A stretch of DNA of 56,932 bases from CAZWEJ01 sp964632435 (GTDB lineage Bacteria > Patescibacteriota > Saccharimonadia > UBA4664 > SCTI01). Position numbers and translations under genes: made by a program. Every line of letters starts with the position of its first letter. Positions within the stretch are counted from its first letter, which is position 1. Positions 40,471-50,466 of this stretch are shown in pieces. The notes beneath the pieces were generated by a model that saw only the letters and a program-made list of their open reading frames with translations, was not told the DNA's origin and did no database searches. Location of the stretch: positions 1 to 56,932 of the forward strand of contig CAZWEJ010000003.1 in NCBI GenBank assembly GCA_964632435.1. The letters are read 5' to 3'.

Positions 40471-40495
40471 AAAACCGCCCTCCAGGGCGGTTTTT
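40471..40495. terminator. Bidirectional terminator between rpf-like gene and hisS
   Basis: CCGCCCT (40475-40481) and AGGGCGG (40484-40490) with a 2-nt loop; four or more A residues precede and five T follow, so it works for both converging genes. Confidence 0.88.
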
Positions 40496-40507
40496 AGTAG
40501 CAATCAT

Positions 40508-41779
40508 TTAAGATTTGAATCTATGCTGGAGCTCTTTAACGACACTCTTGAATGGAATCATCTCTTGGGCGCCAGACTTCATATCCCTCAATATAACCGT
40601 CTCGTCCTGGACTTCCTTCTGCCCAATAATGAGAGCATATGGTAGTCCTAGTTTATTTGCCCTTTCAAGCTGAGGGCCAATCCCGTCCTTATCGACTGAT
40701 CCAACTGCACCTACTCCGGCATCAAGCAGCTTCTCGATCATGTCAAAAGCGACGAGCCTGGCGGGCTCTCCAAGGCTGGCAACATAGACATGGACTGGTT
40801 GCTTTTCCGGGATCTCAACACCCTCTTCTTTGAGCTCGAGGATTACCCTTTCAACCCCTATACCAAAACCGGCAGCTGGAGTTTGAGTGCCCCCCAACTC
40901 CTTTACTAGGTCGTTATAGCGGCCGCCACCGCCTAGACTACTTTGAGCTCCCTCTCTTTCGCCGTAGAACTCAAAAACGGTATGAGTGTAGTAGTCCAAA
41001 CCCCGTACAAGCTGAGGGTTAAGAACGTACTCAACTCCAACCTTATCTAGATACTCAATTACGGCATTGAAATGAGCCTTACTCTCTTCTGAAAGATAAT
41101 TGAGAATTTGAGGAGCACCGGCAACGACACACTTTGTTGAAGGGTCTTTGGAGTCAAGAACTCTCAACGGATTAGTTTCGAGCCTACCTTGATCGACTTC
41201 GCCGAGATCTTTTTTGTGCTCGTTGAGATATTCTACCAACGCCTTGTGATAGGCCTTCCTGTCCTCTTTGTCGCCAAGGCTGTTAAGCTGCAAGGATACA
41301 TTTCGCAATCCAAGCATTCTGTAAATTCTGAGTGCCAGCGTGATGAGCTGCGCATCTACGCTTGGGGAGGCATCGCCAATAACCTCAACTCCTATCTGGT
41401 TGAACTGACGCTGGCGCCCAGCCTGCGGCCTATCATATCTGAACATTGGACCTTCAACCTGCAGACGTACAGGTTGTGGGCGGCTAGCCATACCGTGCTC
41501 AATGTAGGCACGTACAACACCGGCAGTTGGTTCTGGCCTGAGGGCAATTTCGTTACCCGATCGATCTTCAAAGACGTACATCTCTTTATCGACAATATCG
41601 GTATCTGTACCGACCCCTCGAACAAATACTCCCTTATCTTCGACTAGGGGTAGATCTATTCGCTCGTAACCTGATGCGCCTGCAAGCTTACGGAACGTAT
41701 CAAGCACATACCGAAAAGCAGCTTGCTGCTCTGGCAAGATGTCTGGCATTCCCCTAACATGCTGAAACTGTTTACCCAC
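40508..41779 (-). CDS. hisS: Histidyl-tRNA synthetase
   Basis: It charges tRNA-His. The protein (423 aa) has class II motif 2 (ALRPEPTAGVVRAY), the HisA/HisB blocks (LVRGLDYYTHTVFEFYG and GGGGRYNDLVKELGG) and motif 3 (GFGIGVERVIL), plus the C-terminal anticodon-binding domain. The start is GTG 41779 with AAAGGA at good spacing. It is transcribed alone, convergent with the Rpf-like gene. Confidence 0.96.
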   Translation of the reverse strand: MGKQFQHVRGMPDILPEQQAAFRYVLDTFRKLAGASGYERIDLPLVEDKGVFVRGVGTDTDIVDKEMYVFEDRSGNEIALRPEPTAGVVRAYIEHGMASRPQPVRLQVEGPMFRYDRPQAGRQRQFNQIGVEVIGDASPSVDAQLITLALRIYRMLGLRNVSLQLNSLGDKEDRKAYHKALVEYLNEHKKDLGEVDQGRLETNPLRVLDSKDPSTKCVVAGAPQILNYLSEESKAHFNAVIEYLDKVGVEYVLNPQLVRGLDYYTHTVFEFYGEREGAQSSLGGGGRYNDLVKELGGTQTPAAGFGIGVERVILELKEEGVEIPEKQPVHVYVASLGEPARLVAFDMIEKLLDAGVGAVGSVDKDGIGPQLERANKLGLPYALIIGQKEVQDETVILRDMKSGAQEMIPFKSVVKELQHRFKS

Positions 41780-41857
41780 TTTATCCTTTCACAAACTAAA
41801 ATTAAGCTACCATACTTGCGATCAATGCTTCAAGCTGACACATTTTGAACAACTCTG

Positions 41858-44065
41858 TTATTCAGCCTTTAGCGATGAGTTCTTAATGAGTTGCGTTGAT
41901 ACAGATTTGACGCCAAAACGTATCTTCAATTGCTGAATTAGACCATTTAGCTCAAACATGTCCGGTACGTCTAATGACAGCTGTATATGCTTTCGGTTAG
42001 GGTCCTCACCATCATTCTTTGTAGACATATCTACAATATTCATCCTCTTGGATAACACCAAACCGGTAATGTCGTGGACCAGCCCCATCCTGTCATCGGC
42101 AACAAAATCAACCTGAATTGGAGTGGTTGGGCCAGAAGCAACATACTGCCACTGGCAGTCTAGTAATCGATCAGGTTCGTCCGGAATATTGCTACACGTC
42201 GACTTATGAACTGTCACACCGCTACCCCTAGTGACGTATCCAACTAGAACGTCGGGCGGCTCAGGTTGACAACAAGTTGCCGGCGCACACGGTAGATCTG
42301 GCGAGCCGATGACCTGAATTTTACCCGTAGTGGCAACGGTATTTTTTTGCGTTTTCTCTTTCTTTTCAGTCGGCATAGTCGGCATTAATCTCCTAAGAGC
42401 CGTTGTAAGGGCAACCGAACCCTCACCGAGACCCTGCAGGAGTGATTCGACATCCTTATAGTTGAAAGCATCCAGAGCCGTCTTCATCTGCTTAGAAGGG
42501 ATATCCTCAACCTTTTTATAACCCCATGTCGGTAGCTGGGCTTCAAGTAGCTGCCTGCCCGTAGAAATGTTTGATTCGCGACTAGCCTGCCTAAACCATG
42601 CCTTAATCTTGCTCCGAGCGCTGGCGGTCTTTACAACGTTGAGCCATTGCCGGTTAGGCATGGGTTGTTTTCGTGTGATGATTTCAACCATATCTCTGTT
42701 CTCAAGTGGCCGATCAAGCGGCGAAATTCTGCCATTAACACGCGCCCCCTGAGTCCTCAAGCCTATCTGAGTATGGATAGCGAAAGCGAAGTCGAGTGGC
42801 GTTGCACCCTCGGGGAGATCATACAAATCACCCTTTGGAGAAAAAACAAAGATTCTGTCCTTAAATAGGTCAATTTTAAGATTGTCCATCATCTCGGTAG
42901 GGCTATTAACCTGCGAACTTGCACTCAAACCAGCAAGCTCCTGAATCCACTCGATCTTTCGTTTGTTCACACCCACCTCTGCTCTAGTATCGCCCTCACG
43001 ATACTTCTTTGATAGTTTTTGAAGTTCGTAAATTGAGTGTGCCGCCATACCGTGCTCCGCCTCTTTATGCATCTCGGGGGTACGAATCTGAATTTCGATA
43101 ATCTTGCCGTTACTGGCGAACACAGTTGTATGCAGAGACCTATACCCATTCGGCTTTGGAACAGCAATATAGTCCTTGATTCGGTAGATCAAAGGTTTGT
43201 AATTGTGATGGATAACGCCAAGAACCTGATAGCAGTCTTGAACGTTCGGCACAATTATACGAATCGCCATCAGATCAAAAATTTTATTGATGTCCCCCTC
43301 GGCTTTGGATAGCTTCTTATAGACGCTGAATAGATGTTTCTGCCGTCCATGGATAGAGATGGCCTCAACCTCATTTTTCTTGAGCAGCTCTCCAATATCT
43401 TTTTTGAGATCCTCAATGTGATCTTGAGTGGCAGACAGGTTTGTCGCAACCAATTTCTTAACCATTTTGTAGGCATCTGGATAAGCGTACTCAAAAGCTA
43501 GATCTTCGATCTCAGCCTTAAGTGCGCCCATACCCAATCTGTCGGCAAGAGGGGCGAAAACTTCCAAGCTCTCCATGGCAATGCGCTTTCTATCTTCCGG
43601 AGCGAGGTATTTTAGGGTCTTTAGATTGTGTCTGCGGTCGGCAAGCTTGATTATTAAGACTCGCATGTCCTTGCTCATGGCGAGGAGAAGTTTTCGTATG
43701 TTCTCCACGCTAGAGGCGTGCCGGTCTTTTGAAACATCAGACTCAACATAATCAACCTGTCCAAGCTTAGTAACTCCATCTACTAGCCTTGCGACGTCCC
43801 CTCCAAAGCGCTCTTCAATCTGCTCGACCGCAACCTCAGTATCTTCAACTGTGTCGTGGAGCAGCCCACCAATAACAGTGTCGGCATCGACTCCCATTTC
43901 GATCAGATAGGTTGCGACGGCTCTTGGATGGGTAATGTACGGCTTTCCGCTCTTTCGCTTCTGGCCAAAGTGAGCCTCCTCGGCAAAAGCATCGGCATCC
44001 ATAATGCGTTTCTTCTCCGATGAATCGTATCGAGCTAAGTCTTCTGGTTTTATCCGGGTAATCAT
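41858..44065 (-). CDS. relA: Bifunctional (p)ppGpp synthetase/hydrolase Rel
   Basis: Rel makes and degrades the stringent-response alarmone. The protein (735 aa) has an HD hydrolase domain with its metal motif intact (GGLLHDTVEDT and DRRHNLKTL), a synthetase domain with VPKPNGYRSLHTTV, a TGS domain (VFSPKGDLYDLPEGATPLDFAF), a Cys-rich zinc-finger-like segment (CAPATCCQPEPPD, VHKSTCSN) and a C-terminal ACT domain. Both activities are expected to work. It follows recJ with only 3 bp between, so the two are co-transcribed. A link to the T-box and Ile starvation is plausible but not shown. Confidence 0.95.
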   Translation of the reverse strand: MITRIKPEDLARYDSSEKKRIMDADAFAEEAHFGQKRKSGKPYITHPRAVATYLIEMGVDADTVIGGLLHDTVEDTEVAVEQIEERFGGDVARLVDGVTKLGQVDYVESDVSKDRHASSVENIRKLLLAMSKDMRVLIIKLADRRHNLKTLKYLAPEDRKRIAMESLEVFAPLADRLGMGALKAEIEDLAFEYAYPDAYKMVKKLVATNLSATQDHIEDLKKDIGELLKKNEVEAISIHGRQKHLFSVYKKLSKAEGDINKIFDLMAIRIIVPNVQDCYQVLGVIHHNYKPLIYRIKDYIAVPKPNGYRSLHTTVFASNGKIIEIQIRTPEMHKEAEHGMAAHSIYELQKLSKKYREGDTRAEVGVNKRKIEWIQELAGLSASSQVNSPTEMMDNLKIDLFKDRIFVFSPKGDLYDLPEGATPLDFAFAIHTQIGLRTQGARVNGRISPLDRPLENRDMVEIITRKQPMPNRQWLNVVKTASARSKIKAWFRQASRESNISTGRQLLEAQLPTWGYKKVEDIPSKQMKTALDAFNYKDVESLLQGLGEGSVALTTALRRLMPTMPTEKKEKTQKNTVATTGKIQVIGSPDLPCAPATCCQPEPPDVLVGYVTRGSGVTVHKSTCSNIPDEPDRLLDCQWQYVASGPTTPIQVDFVADDRMGLVHDITGLVLSKRMNIVDMSTKNDGEDPNRKHIQLSLDVPDMFELNGLIQQLKIRFGVKSVSTQLIKNSSLKAE

Positions 44066-44068
44066 AAT

Positions 44069-45748
44069 CTATTGAATAGCTAGCAGAACCAGCTGCAAGC
44101 TATCCCTCCCGTTAAAGCTATTCTTTTGCAGATATGCGAGTACATTGACCACTTGAGCGGATCTTAAGTTTGGATATTTTTCTGCCAGATTGAACCCAAT
44201 GCCTTCGAAAATCTGACCACCCTCGGTTGCTAGACGCACCCTAAGATGCTTCTTGTTCTTGCCCACAGTCTCTACGTCGGCTACCTTAACTTTGGTCAGG
44301 CCAAAAGTCGGCTGGGGATTGCCGCTACCGAAGGGTTCAAGCTTCTCTAGGAAGTTATAAAGCTCCCAGTTGAGGTCGCTCGGATCGTCAACTATTACAT
44401 CTGCCTCGGGGTAAACTGCTTCAGGAAGTTCAGCCTCAACGCTCAAATAATGTTCATTGAGCGCCTCCCTTAACATGTCTAGATTTTCGGCGGGTAATGT
44501 AAATCCTGCTGCAAAATGGTGGCCACCCAGCTTTGAGAATAGAGGCTCAGCGCTTCTTAAACCGTCAATCAGATTGTACCCACCGGCACTCCTGCCGGAT
44601 CCTTTAGCTTTGTCATCTAGGACCTGTAATACCAATGTAGGTTTTTGCCATTTCTCGGCCATTTTGGAAGCCACAATACCAACCACGCCATGACTCCAGT
44701 TGGGGTCGGCTAAAACCAAGACTGGGTCGCCAGCAAAGTGAGCTGCCTGAGCATCGGCTTCGGTCAGGATCCTCTCCTGTTCAAGTTGACGCTGACTATT
44801 GAGTTCCTCTAGCTGAAAAGCCATCTGTTGGGCTTCCAGTGGATCGGTAGCGGAAATAAGCTCCAAGCTATAATTCGCATGCTCTAAACGTCCTGCCGCA
44901 TTAAGACGTGGTCCGAACAAGTACCCTAGATGATAAGCTCTAGCTTCGGCAAGATCGGTATCGGCACTTTGAGCTAGCGCAACTAGGCCGATTCGGCGAG
45001 TCTTTCTTAAGACCACAAGTCCATACTTGGCCAATACTCGATTCTCACCCACGAGAGGCATAACATCGCACACGGTACCTAGCGCCACCAGATCAAGCAG
45101 CCATTTTTCTTGTCCCTGTTGAGGGATACCTGTTCTTTGCTGCAAAGCGCGTGCTAACGTGAAAGCGACACCAACACCGGCAAGCTCCTTAAATGGATAC
45201 TCATCCCCGTTCTGCTTGGGGTTAACAACCGCGATTGCATCTGTGGGCAGATTCTCGGGGGCATCATGATGATCGGTAATTACCAAATCTAGTTTGTTTT
45301 CTTTGGCCCACTCCGCCTCGCGGACAGACGTAATACCGCAGTCGACGGTAATTACCAGATCAACTCCCTTATTTTTGAGCTCCTCGAGTGCCGAAATATG
45401 AAGACCATAGCCCTCTTCGTATCTATCTGGTATGTATGCAATCGGTTCAAGCCCATGCATTTGCAGCACCTCAAGCATGAGGGCGGTAGAAGCGATTCCA
45501 TCAATGTCATAGTCACCATAAACCGCGACCTTTTGTTTGTTTTTTATGGCTTGTTGAATGCGAGAAACCGCCTTATCCATATCTTTCATAAGATAAGGGT
45601 CACCTAAATCTTTTGAGTAATCCGGAGCCAAAAAGGATTGAATAGCCTCAGCGTCTGCTAGGCCTCTCTTACGCAGCAACTCGCGAATAATTGCAGGTAT
45701 CTGTAACTCCGCGGGAGTTGCCAATGTAGATGTTTTTGGCGCCTCCAT
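44069..45748 (-). CDS. recJ: Single-stranded-DNA exonuclease RecJ
   Basis: RecJ is a 5'-3' ssDNA exonuclease for repair and recombination. The protein (559 aa) has the DHH phosphoesterase motifs: DYDIDGIAST, VITVDCG, ITDHHDAPE (DHH) and the DHHA1 part with SGRSAGGYNLIDGL and GGHHFAAGF, then an OB-fold domain. The length is normal. Its -10 TATACT, extended by TG, lies 9 nt before the ATG. It heads the recJ-relA operon. Confidence 0.95.
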   Translation of the reverse strand: MEAPKTSTLATPAELQIPAIIRELLRKRGLADAEAIQSFLAPDYSKDLGDPYLMKDMDKAVSRIQQAIKNKQKVAVYGDYDIDGIASTALMLEVLQMHGLEPIAYIPDRYEEGYGLHISALEELKNKGVDLVITVDCGITSVREAEWAKENKLDLVITDHHDAPENLPTDAIAVVNPKQNGDEYPFKELAGVGVAFTLARALQQRTGIPQQGQEKWLLDLVALGTVCDVMPLVGENRVLAKYGLVVLRKTRRIGLVALAQSADTDLAEARAYHLGYLFGPRLNAAGRLEHANYSLELISATDPLEAQQMAFQLEELNSQRQLEQERILTEADAQAAHFAGDPVLVLADPNWSHGVVGIVASKMAEKWQKPTLVLQVLDDKAKGSGRSAGGYNLIDGLRSAEPLFSKLGGHHFAAGFTLPAENLDMLREALNEHYLSVEAELPEAVYPEADVIVDDPSDLNWELYNFLEKLEPFGSGNPQPTFGLTKVKVADVETVGKNKKHLRVRLATEGGQIFEGIGFNLAEKYPNLRSAQVVNVLAYLQKNSFNGRDSLQLVLLAIQ

Positions 45749-45757
45749 CGTAATTTA

Positions 45758-45766
45758 AGTATAACA
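45758..45766 (-). promoter_or_regulatory. recJ extended -10 promoter (near-leaderless)
   Basis: TGTTATACT on the minus strand (hexamer TATACT at 45758-45763) ends 9 nt before ATG 45748. There is no Shine-Dalgarno sequence in between. Confidence 0.55.
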
Positions 45767-45832
45767 GCATTGTTCAAAAGACAATATCTCGCTTTTTATT
45801 TCAAGCGATGAACAATTTTTGGTATCGATTTA

Positions 45833-46111
45833 TTAACCTCGACGCTTGGCAGCCTGCGATTTGAGGACGATACTTTGAAGTTCGCGATAAAGAGTGAATT
45901 TGGGGTTTGCCTGATAAACAACAGTGTTTGATTCTTTGCTCGACTTAACGAAGCCAACATGCTCGAGTTTCTTGAGCTCTCGCTGAACATTGCCAGGATC
46001 CTCTCGAATCATTTGAGCTAGCGATCGAACGTGCGCCTTTACATCAGGATATTTCGTAAAAACGGTAATTATTTTTCTTCTAGTCTTTGATGTAATAAAT
46101 ACTTCTAGCAT
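45833..46111 (-). CDS. Winged-helix transcriptional regulator (ArsR-like)
   Basis: The protein (92 aa) reads as a single winged helix: TSKTRRKIITVFTKYPD, VRSLAQMIREDPGNVQRELKKLEHVGFVKSS (recognition helix region), and the wing SNTVVYQANPKFTLYRELQSI. The pattern resembles small regulators common in CPR and archaeal genomes. No metal-binding Cys is seen. It stands alone between recJ and secF; the target is unknown. Confidence 0.8.
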   Translation of the reverse strand: MLEVFITSKTRRKIITVFTKYPDVKAHVRSLAQMIREDPGNVQRELKKLEHVGFVKSSKESNTVVYQANPKFTLYRELQSIVLKSQAAKRRG

Positions 46112-46212
46112 ATGTAATCTCTACAACTTCCCGTAGGCATTAAAATGTAAACCCCTATGCATTTATGGTACTAAACCAACCTGTAGATTGCAAACTGCTT
46201 TTGTTTAGTTTG

Positions 46213-47130
46213 TTAAGCCTTGGCGGGCTTGAGAGACTTCTTGCCTTCTCGTTTCAACTTGTAATTATGCCAGCTAATAAGCAATGGAGAGGCATTAAGA
46301 ATTGATGAATATGTCCCCGAGGCAATACCAATCAATAGTGCTAGAACGAACATCTTGATACTCTGCCCGCCGAAAAGATACAGGGCCAATAGAGTCAGTA
46401 GAACTGTAATTGACGTATTCAGAGACCGCGCCAGAGTCTCAAGAATACTGTTGTTAACAATAGTCTCTAGGTCGCCCCTCTCTCGACGTAAGTTCTCTCT
46501 AATTCGGTCAAACACAACGATGGTGTCGTGAACGGAAAATCCAATTACAGTTAGCACCGCTGTTACGAAGAGCGAATCTATCTCAACACCAAAAGCCCAA
46601 CCGAGCAATGAGAATATTCCCATGAGGAGCAGGGCGTCGTGAAGCATGGCGATAATCGCTGCCACACCAAAGTTCCAAGATGTTAGCGGAGGCGGGACGT
46701 TGCGGAATGCAAAAGCAATGTACAAAACGATCGCAACCGCAGCCAATGCCACACTAATAATGGCGTTGCGCGTGATATCAGCGCTTACTGCAGGACCAAC
46801 CGTCTCGAAGCGAACCTCTTGGTTACCTTTTTGTGAAAGCTGGGAGCTCAACACCTGCCTGTTTGCCTGCTGCTGCTTTGGCTCCGCCTCATCACGATAA
46901 CGGATCATCGTATTTTCACCACTAGAAATTATCGTTACATCTTTGAGCTCAAGCTTGTCTGATATGGGCGTTACCGTTTCTTGAGTAACTTTCCCGCTTA
47001 CTTCGAGCATTTGCCCACCCTGAAAATCGATGCCTAACTTAAGACCGTTTACAAACAGAGAGATTGTCCCAGGAATGATTATCAGAAGCGAGATCGCATA
47101 CCACCATTTGCGCTTTGCAATTAAGTTCAT
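46213..47130 (-). CDS. secF: Protein translocase subunit SecF
   Basis: SecF, with SecD, uses the proton motive force to complete Sec export. The protein (305 aa) has six predicted helices and the family blocks GIDFQGGQMLEV near the N-terminus, SVHDTIVVFDRIRENLRR near residue 195 and ARSLNTSITVLLTLLALY near 235. The start overlaps secD by 4 nt (ATGA). It ends the secD-secF operon. Confidence 0.95.
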   Translation of the reverse strand: MNLIAKRKWWYAISLLIIIPGTISLFVNGLKLGIDFQGGQMLEVSGKVTQETVTPISDKLELKDVTIISSGENTMIRYRDEAEPKQQQANRQVLSSQLSQKGNQEVRFETVGPAVSADITRNAIISVALAAVAIVLYIAFAFRNVPPPLTSWNFGVAAIIAMLHDALLLMGIFSLLGWAFGVEIDSLFVTAVLTVIGFSVHDTIVVFDRIRENLRRERGDLETIVNNSILETLARSLNTSITVLLTLLALYLFGGQSIKMFVLALLIGIASGTYSSILNASPLLISWHNYKLKREGKKSLKPAKA

Positions 47131-48443
47131 GCTGCCACCTCACTATCTTTGACCCCGTAGAATGAAGGCTTTCGTCCCCACTTTTGCCTAATTGTGAGTC
47201 GTAAGAAGTTACGGCTGATAACAATCGAGGTGAACAGGCTTACTAGAACTCCTAAAGCTAGCGTTACCGCAAAACCCTTGATGATTGGCGCGCCGAAAAG
47301 ATACAGAATTGCGCAGGTTATAAGCGTTGAAACGTTTGAGTCGCGGATTGAGGTCCACGCACGGTCGAATCCGGCTTCGAGAGCAGTTACGAAGGATTTA
47401 CCGCTTCTTATCTCTTCTTTCATTCGCTCGAAGATAAGAATGTTTGCATCAACCGCCATTCCAATACTCAAGATAAAACCAGCTGTTCCTGCGAGTGTGA
47501 GTACGATAGGCGCTGGAGTTAGCCCAGAAAGCTTGTAAATGGCTAATGTGATCAGCGTATAAATGATAAGCGCAATTACTGCTAAAACTCCAGCAAGCCT
47601 GTAATAGGCGATCATAAAGATAGCAACCACAATCAATCCGATAATTCCTGCCATTATGCTGCGCTGGATAGACTCTTTACCAAGTGATGGTCCTACAGTT
47701 CGCTCTTCGACGAGTTGGACCGGTACGGGTAATGCACCCGCGTTGATTTGGTCTGCAACCTTTCGGGCTTCATCAACACTTGGGAAGTTCCCCTGAAGTT
47801 GCGCGCGACCATCAGTGATTGGCGATGACACGCTGGCGGGACCAAAGATAACTTGATCATCAAGTAGCGTGACCATTTGGCCGCCTTCTTTGTTGAGGCG
47901 TGTGGTAAGCTCACCAAACCTCTTAGTCGCGTCTCCCTTCATCTGAAGCGAAACTACCGGCTTATTAGTTTGGGTATCAAAACTTACTTCTGCTTTTTGC
48001 ACGTCCTTACCAGTAATTCCCGTTTCTCTGGGTTGATTATCGGTAGCCGAAATCTCTATGAACGTAAGGTTAGCAGTCCGGCCAATTCGGTCAACTGCAT
48101 CTTGCACATCTTTCACACCTGGGAGCTCAACAACAACACGATCGCTCCCCTGTTTTTGAACCACAATTTCTGAAGTACCAGCTGGGTTTGCTCGTTTTTG
48201 AATTACTTCAATCAGCGAATTAAGTGCAGTTTGTCGATCTTGATCGCTAAGTTTATTGAGTTCATTTTGATCCGCCTGGAACACAAGTCTTGCTCCACCC
48301 TGCAAATCGAGACCTTGCTGAACTTTAAGGTTCGCGTCTTTGAGACCAACTTTTTTGAGCAGGTCACTCTCCCGCGGATATGCAATAAAAGCAACCACGG
48401 CGGTAAGAACAAAGATTAAAATAATCTTTAAACGTAAACTCAC
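47127..48443 (-). CDS. secD: Protein translocase subunit SecD
   Basis: SecD is the partner of SecF in the Sec accessory complex. The protein (438 aa) has an N-terminal helix, the periplasmic-type P1 region with GLDLQGGARLVFQ, and the C-terminal six-helix part with GMAVDANILIFERMKEEI and ALEAGFDRAWTSIRDSNVSTLIT. It is shorter than E. coli SecD (615 aa) and matches the Gram-positive/CPR length. The start is GTG 48443 without a clear Shine-Dalgarno sequence; a TAAACT sits 10 nt upstream. Confidence 0.95.
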   Translation of the reverse strand: MSLRLKIILIFVLTAVVAFIAYPRESDLLKKVGLKDANLKVQQGLDLQGGARLVFQADQNELNKLSDQDRQTALNSLIEVIQKRANPAGTSEIVVQKQGSDRVVVELPGVKDVQDAVDRIGRTANLTFIEISATDNQPRETGITGKDVQKAEVSFDTQTNKPVVSLQMKGDATKRFGELTTRLNKEGGQMVTLLDDQVIFGPASVSSPITDGRAQLQGNFPSVDEARKVADQINAGALPVPVQLVEERTVGPSLGKESIQRSIMAGIIGLIVVAIFMIAYYRLAGVLAVIALIIYTLITLAIYKLSGLTPAPIVLTLAGTAGFILSIGMAVDANILIFERMKEEIRSGKSFVTALEAGFDRAWTSIRDSNVSTLITCAILYLFGAPIIKGFAVTLALGVLVSLFTSIVISRNFLRLTIRQKWGRKPSFYGVKDSEVAA

Positions 48444-48501
48444 AACGAGTCATAGTTTATCCTAAAAACGCTAGGCTGCGCAATGAGCCACGCGGATCAA
48501 C

Positions 48502-48510
48502 TGATACAAT
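48502..48510 (+). promoter_or_regulatory. priA extended -10 promoter (leaderless)
   Basis: TGATACAAT (hexamer TACAAT at 48505-48510) ends 6 nt before the priA ATG at 48517. There is no room for a Shine-Dalgarno sequence. Confidence 0.6.
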
Positions 48511-48516
48511 ACACCT

Positions 48517-50466
48517 ATGACCAAGGTGGCGAAAAAGCAGTTTGTAGTAGTTGAGCCGTTAACGTTTACAGGTGCTCAGGCAAAAGGGTTCACATATTCA
48601 GCCGACGGTAACATTAAAGTGGGCCAGATTGTTGAAGTTCCCTTTGGGAGACGTGTGTCCCTTGGGGTTGTTACAAAAACGGGCGCAAAAGAGCCAGAAT
48701 TCGCAACCAAATCCATATCTTTAGTCCTTGATATCCACCCCCTCCCGCCACATATGATCGACCTTGCAGAATGGCTAGAAGATTACTATCTAGCCAGCAC
48801 CAAAACCGTTTGGCAGACCCTATTGCCTGCGGGCATAAAAAGGAAGCGCCGAGTTAAGCCAGCTGCAAAATCACTAACTCTCCCTAAGCAAGACCAACCC
48901 CTATCCGAAGAGCAGCTTGCTGCATACGAAAAAATCTCAAAATCAAAATCAACCAGCTTTTTGGTCCAGGGAGTGACTGGGTCTGGGAAAACGCGACTAT
49001 ACCTTGAGCTTGCTTCGGATCAAATAAAAGATGGCAATTCCGTTATAGTGCTAGTGCCAGAAATTGCCCTTACCCCACAGCTAATTGCCCACTTTGAAGC
49101 AAGTTTCCCTGGGTTGGTTGTGCCCTACCACTCGGGTATGACAGAGGCCGAAAAGCATATTGCCTGGCAGCGAGTCTTAGATAGCGATCAACCGCTGGTA
49201 GTTCTTGGGCCAAGATCAGGATTGTTTCTTCCACTTGATAACCTCGGTTTGATCATTATTGATGAGTGCCATGAATCTACATACAAACAGGAGCAAAACC
49301 CCAGATACCACGCAATCCCAACAGCTGCGAAATTAGCCAGCCTTACAGGAGCGAAACTGATTCTTGGGTCGGCGACTCCATCCCTGAATGAAGTTTATTT
49401 AGCCGATGCTAAGAGAATAGAGTTGATCAAACTGACTAAGCGCGTCAGTCAACATCAACTTCCGAATGCAACCATTATTGACATGAAGGAAAAGGAAAAT
49501 ACAGGATCAAATCATTTCATTTCTAAGCCGCTTTTAAAGGCGTTAACCGAAACTCTTGCAAGTGGGAGGCAATCGCTTCTCTTCCTAAACCGTCGCGGCT
49601 CGGCATCAAGCCATATCTGCAACAACTGTGGTCATGTTTCGGAATGTCCGACTTGTATGTTGCCACTCACCTTTCATGCAGACTTAATGAAACTTGTCTG
49701 TCATATATGCAACTACCGCACAAGCCCAACTGCAGTCTGCCCTGAGTGCCATTATACCGACACCAAGTTCCTTGGCAGCGGAACAAAAAGAATCGAATCA
49801 GAAATTAGAAGTTTGCTACCAAACGCCAGGGTCTTTAGGCTCGATAAAGATAGTGCCGACTCAAGAAACATGGCCGATATCCATGAAAAGCTACATAAAA
49901 AAGAAATTGATATACTGATCGGCACACAGATGATCGCTAAAGGACTTGATCTTCCCCACCTCGATACGGTAGGCGTCCTAAACGCTGATTCGATGCTCCA
50001 TATGCCCGATTTTAGTGCTGCCGAAAGAACCTTCCAGCTGATTGCTCAAGTAAGTGGGAGAGCTGGCCGAGGCGACGCACCGGGCAGAGTCTATATTCAA
50101 ACTAGGACTCCAAACCATGTGGCCATTCAAAAAGCTGCCAAGGGAGATTATTGGGGTTTTGTTGAGACAGAAATGGAGTCAAGAAAAATGATGAGCTACC
50201 CTCCTTATCGCTACCTCCTTAAACTTTCTATTTCGCATAAGTCGGCTCAAAAAGCAAAGGCACTTGCCGATGAGCAGTTCAATAAGCTGTCTGGTACCAG
50301 CAAGATACGGTTGCTTGGTCCAGCTCCTGCATTTTATGAGCGTGCCGGCGGCAAATACCACTGGCACATTATTGTTAAGTCAGCGGAGCGTTCAAGACTA
50401 TTGGAAATCGCAAAATCGGTTGGTACGGCTTGGAAAACCGATCTAGACCCGATAAACTTACTGTAA
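48517..50466 (+). CDS. priA: Primosomal replication helicase PriA
   Basis: PriA restarts replication at stalled forks. The protein (649 aa) has an N-terminal DNA-binding domain, Walker A (GVTGSGKTRLY) near residue 152, the DExH box as DECH (IIIDECHESTY), and two zinc-binding Cys clusters (CNNCGHVSECPTC and CHICNYR...CPECHY) inserted in the second RecA domain. Length is slightly under the usual 730 aa. It heads the plus-strand operon priA-def-fmt; def follows without a gap. Confidence 0.95.
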   Translation: MTKVAKKQFVVVEPLTFTGAQAKGFTYSADGNIKVGQIVEVPFGRRVSLGVVTKTGAKEPEFATKSISLVLDIHPLPPHMIDLAEWLEDYYLASTKTVWQTLLPAGIKRKRRVKPAAKSLTLPKQDQPLSEEQLAAYEKISKSKSTSFLVQGVTGSGKTRLYLELASDQIKDGNSVIVLVPEIALTPQLIAHFEASFPGLVVPYHSGMTEAEKHIAWQRVLDSDQPLVVLGPRSGLFLPLDNLGLIIIDECHESTYKQEQNPRYHAIPTAAKLASLTGAKLILGSATPSLNEVYLADAKRIELIKLTKRVSQHQLPNATIIDMKEKENTGSNHFISKPLLKALTETLASGRQSLLFLNRRGSASSHICNNCGHVSECPTCMLPLTFHADLMKLVCHICNYRTSPTAVCPECHYTDTKFLGSGTKRIESEIRSLLPNARVFRLDKDSADSRNMADIHEKLHKKEIDILIGTQMIAKGLDLPHLDTVGVLNADSMLHMPDFSAAERTFQLIAQVSGRAGRGDAPGRVYIQTRTPNHVAIQKAAKGDYWGFVETEMESRKMMSYPPYRYLLKLSISHKSAQKAKALADEQFNKLSGTSKIRLLGPAPAFYERAGGKYHWHIIVKSAERSRLLEIAKSVGTAWKTDLDPINLL

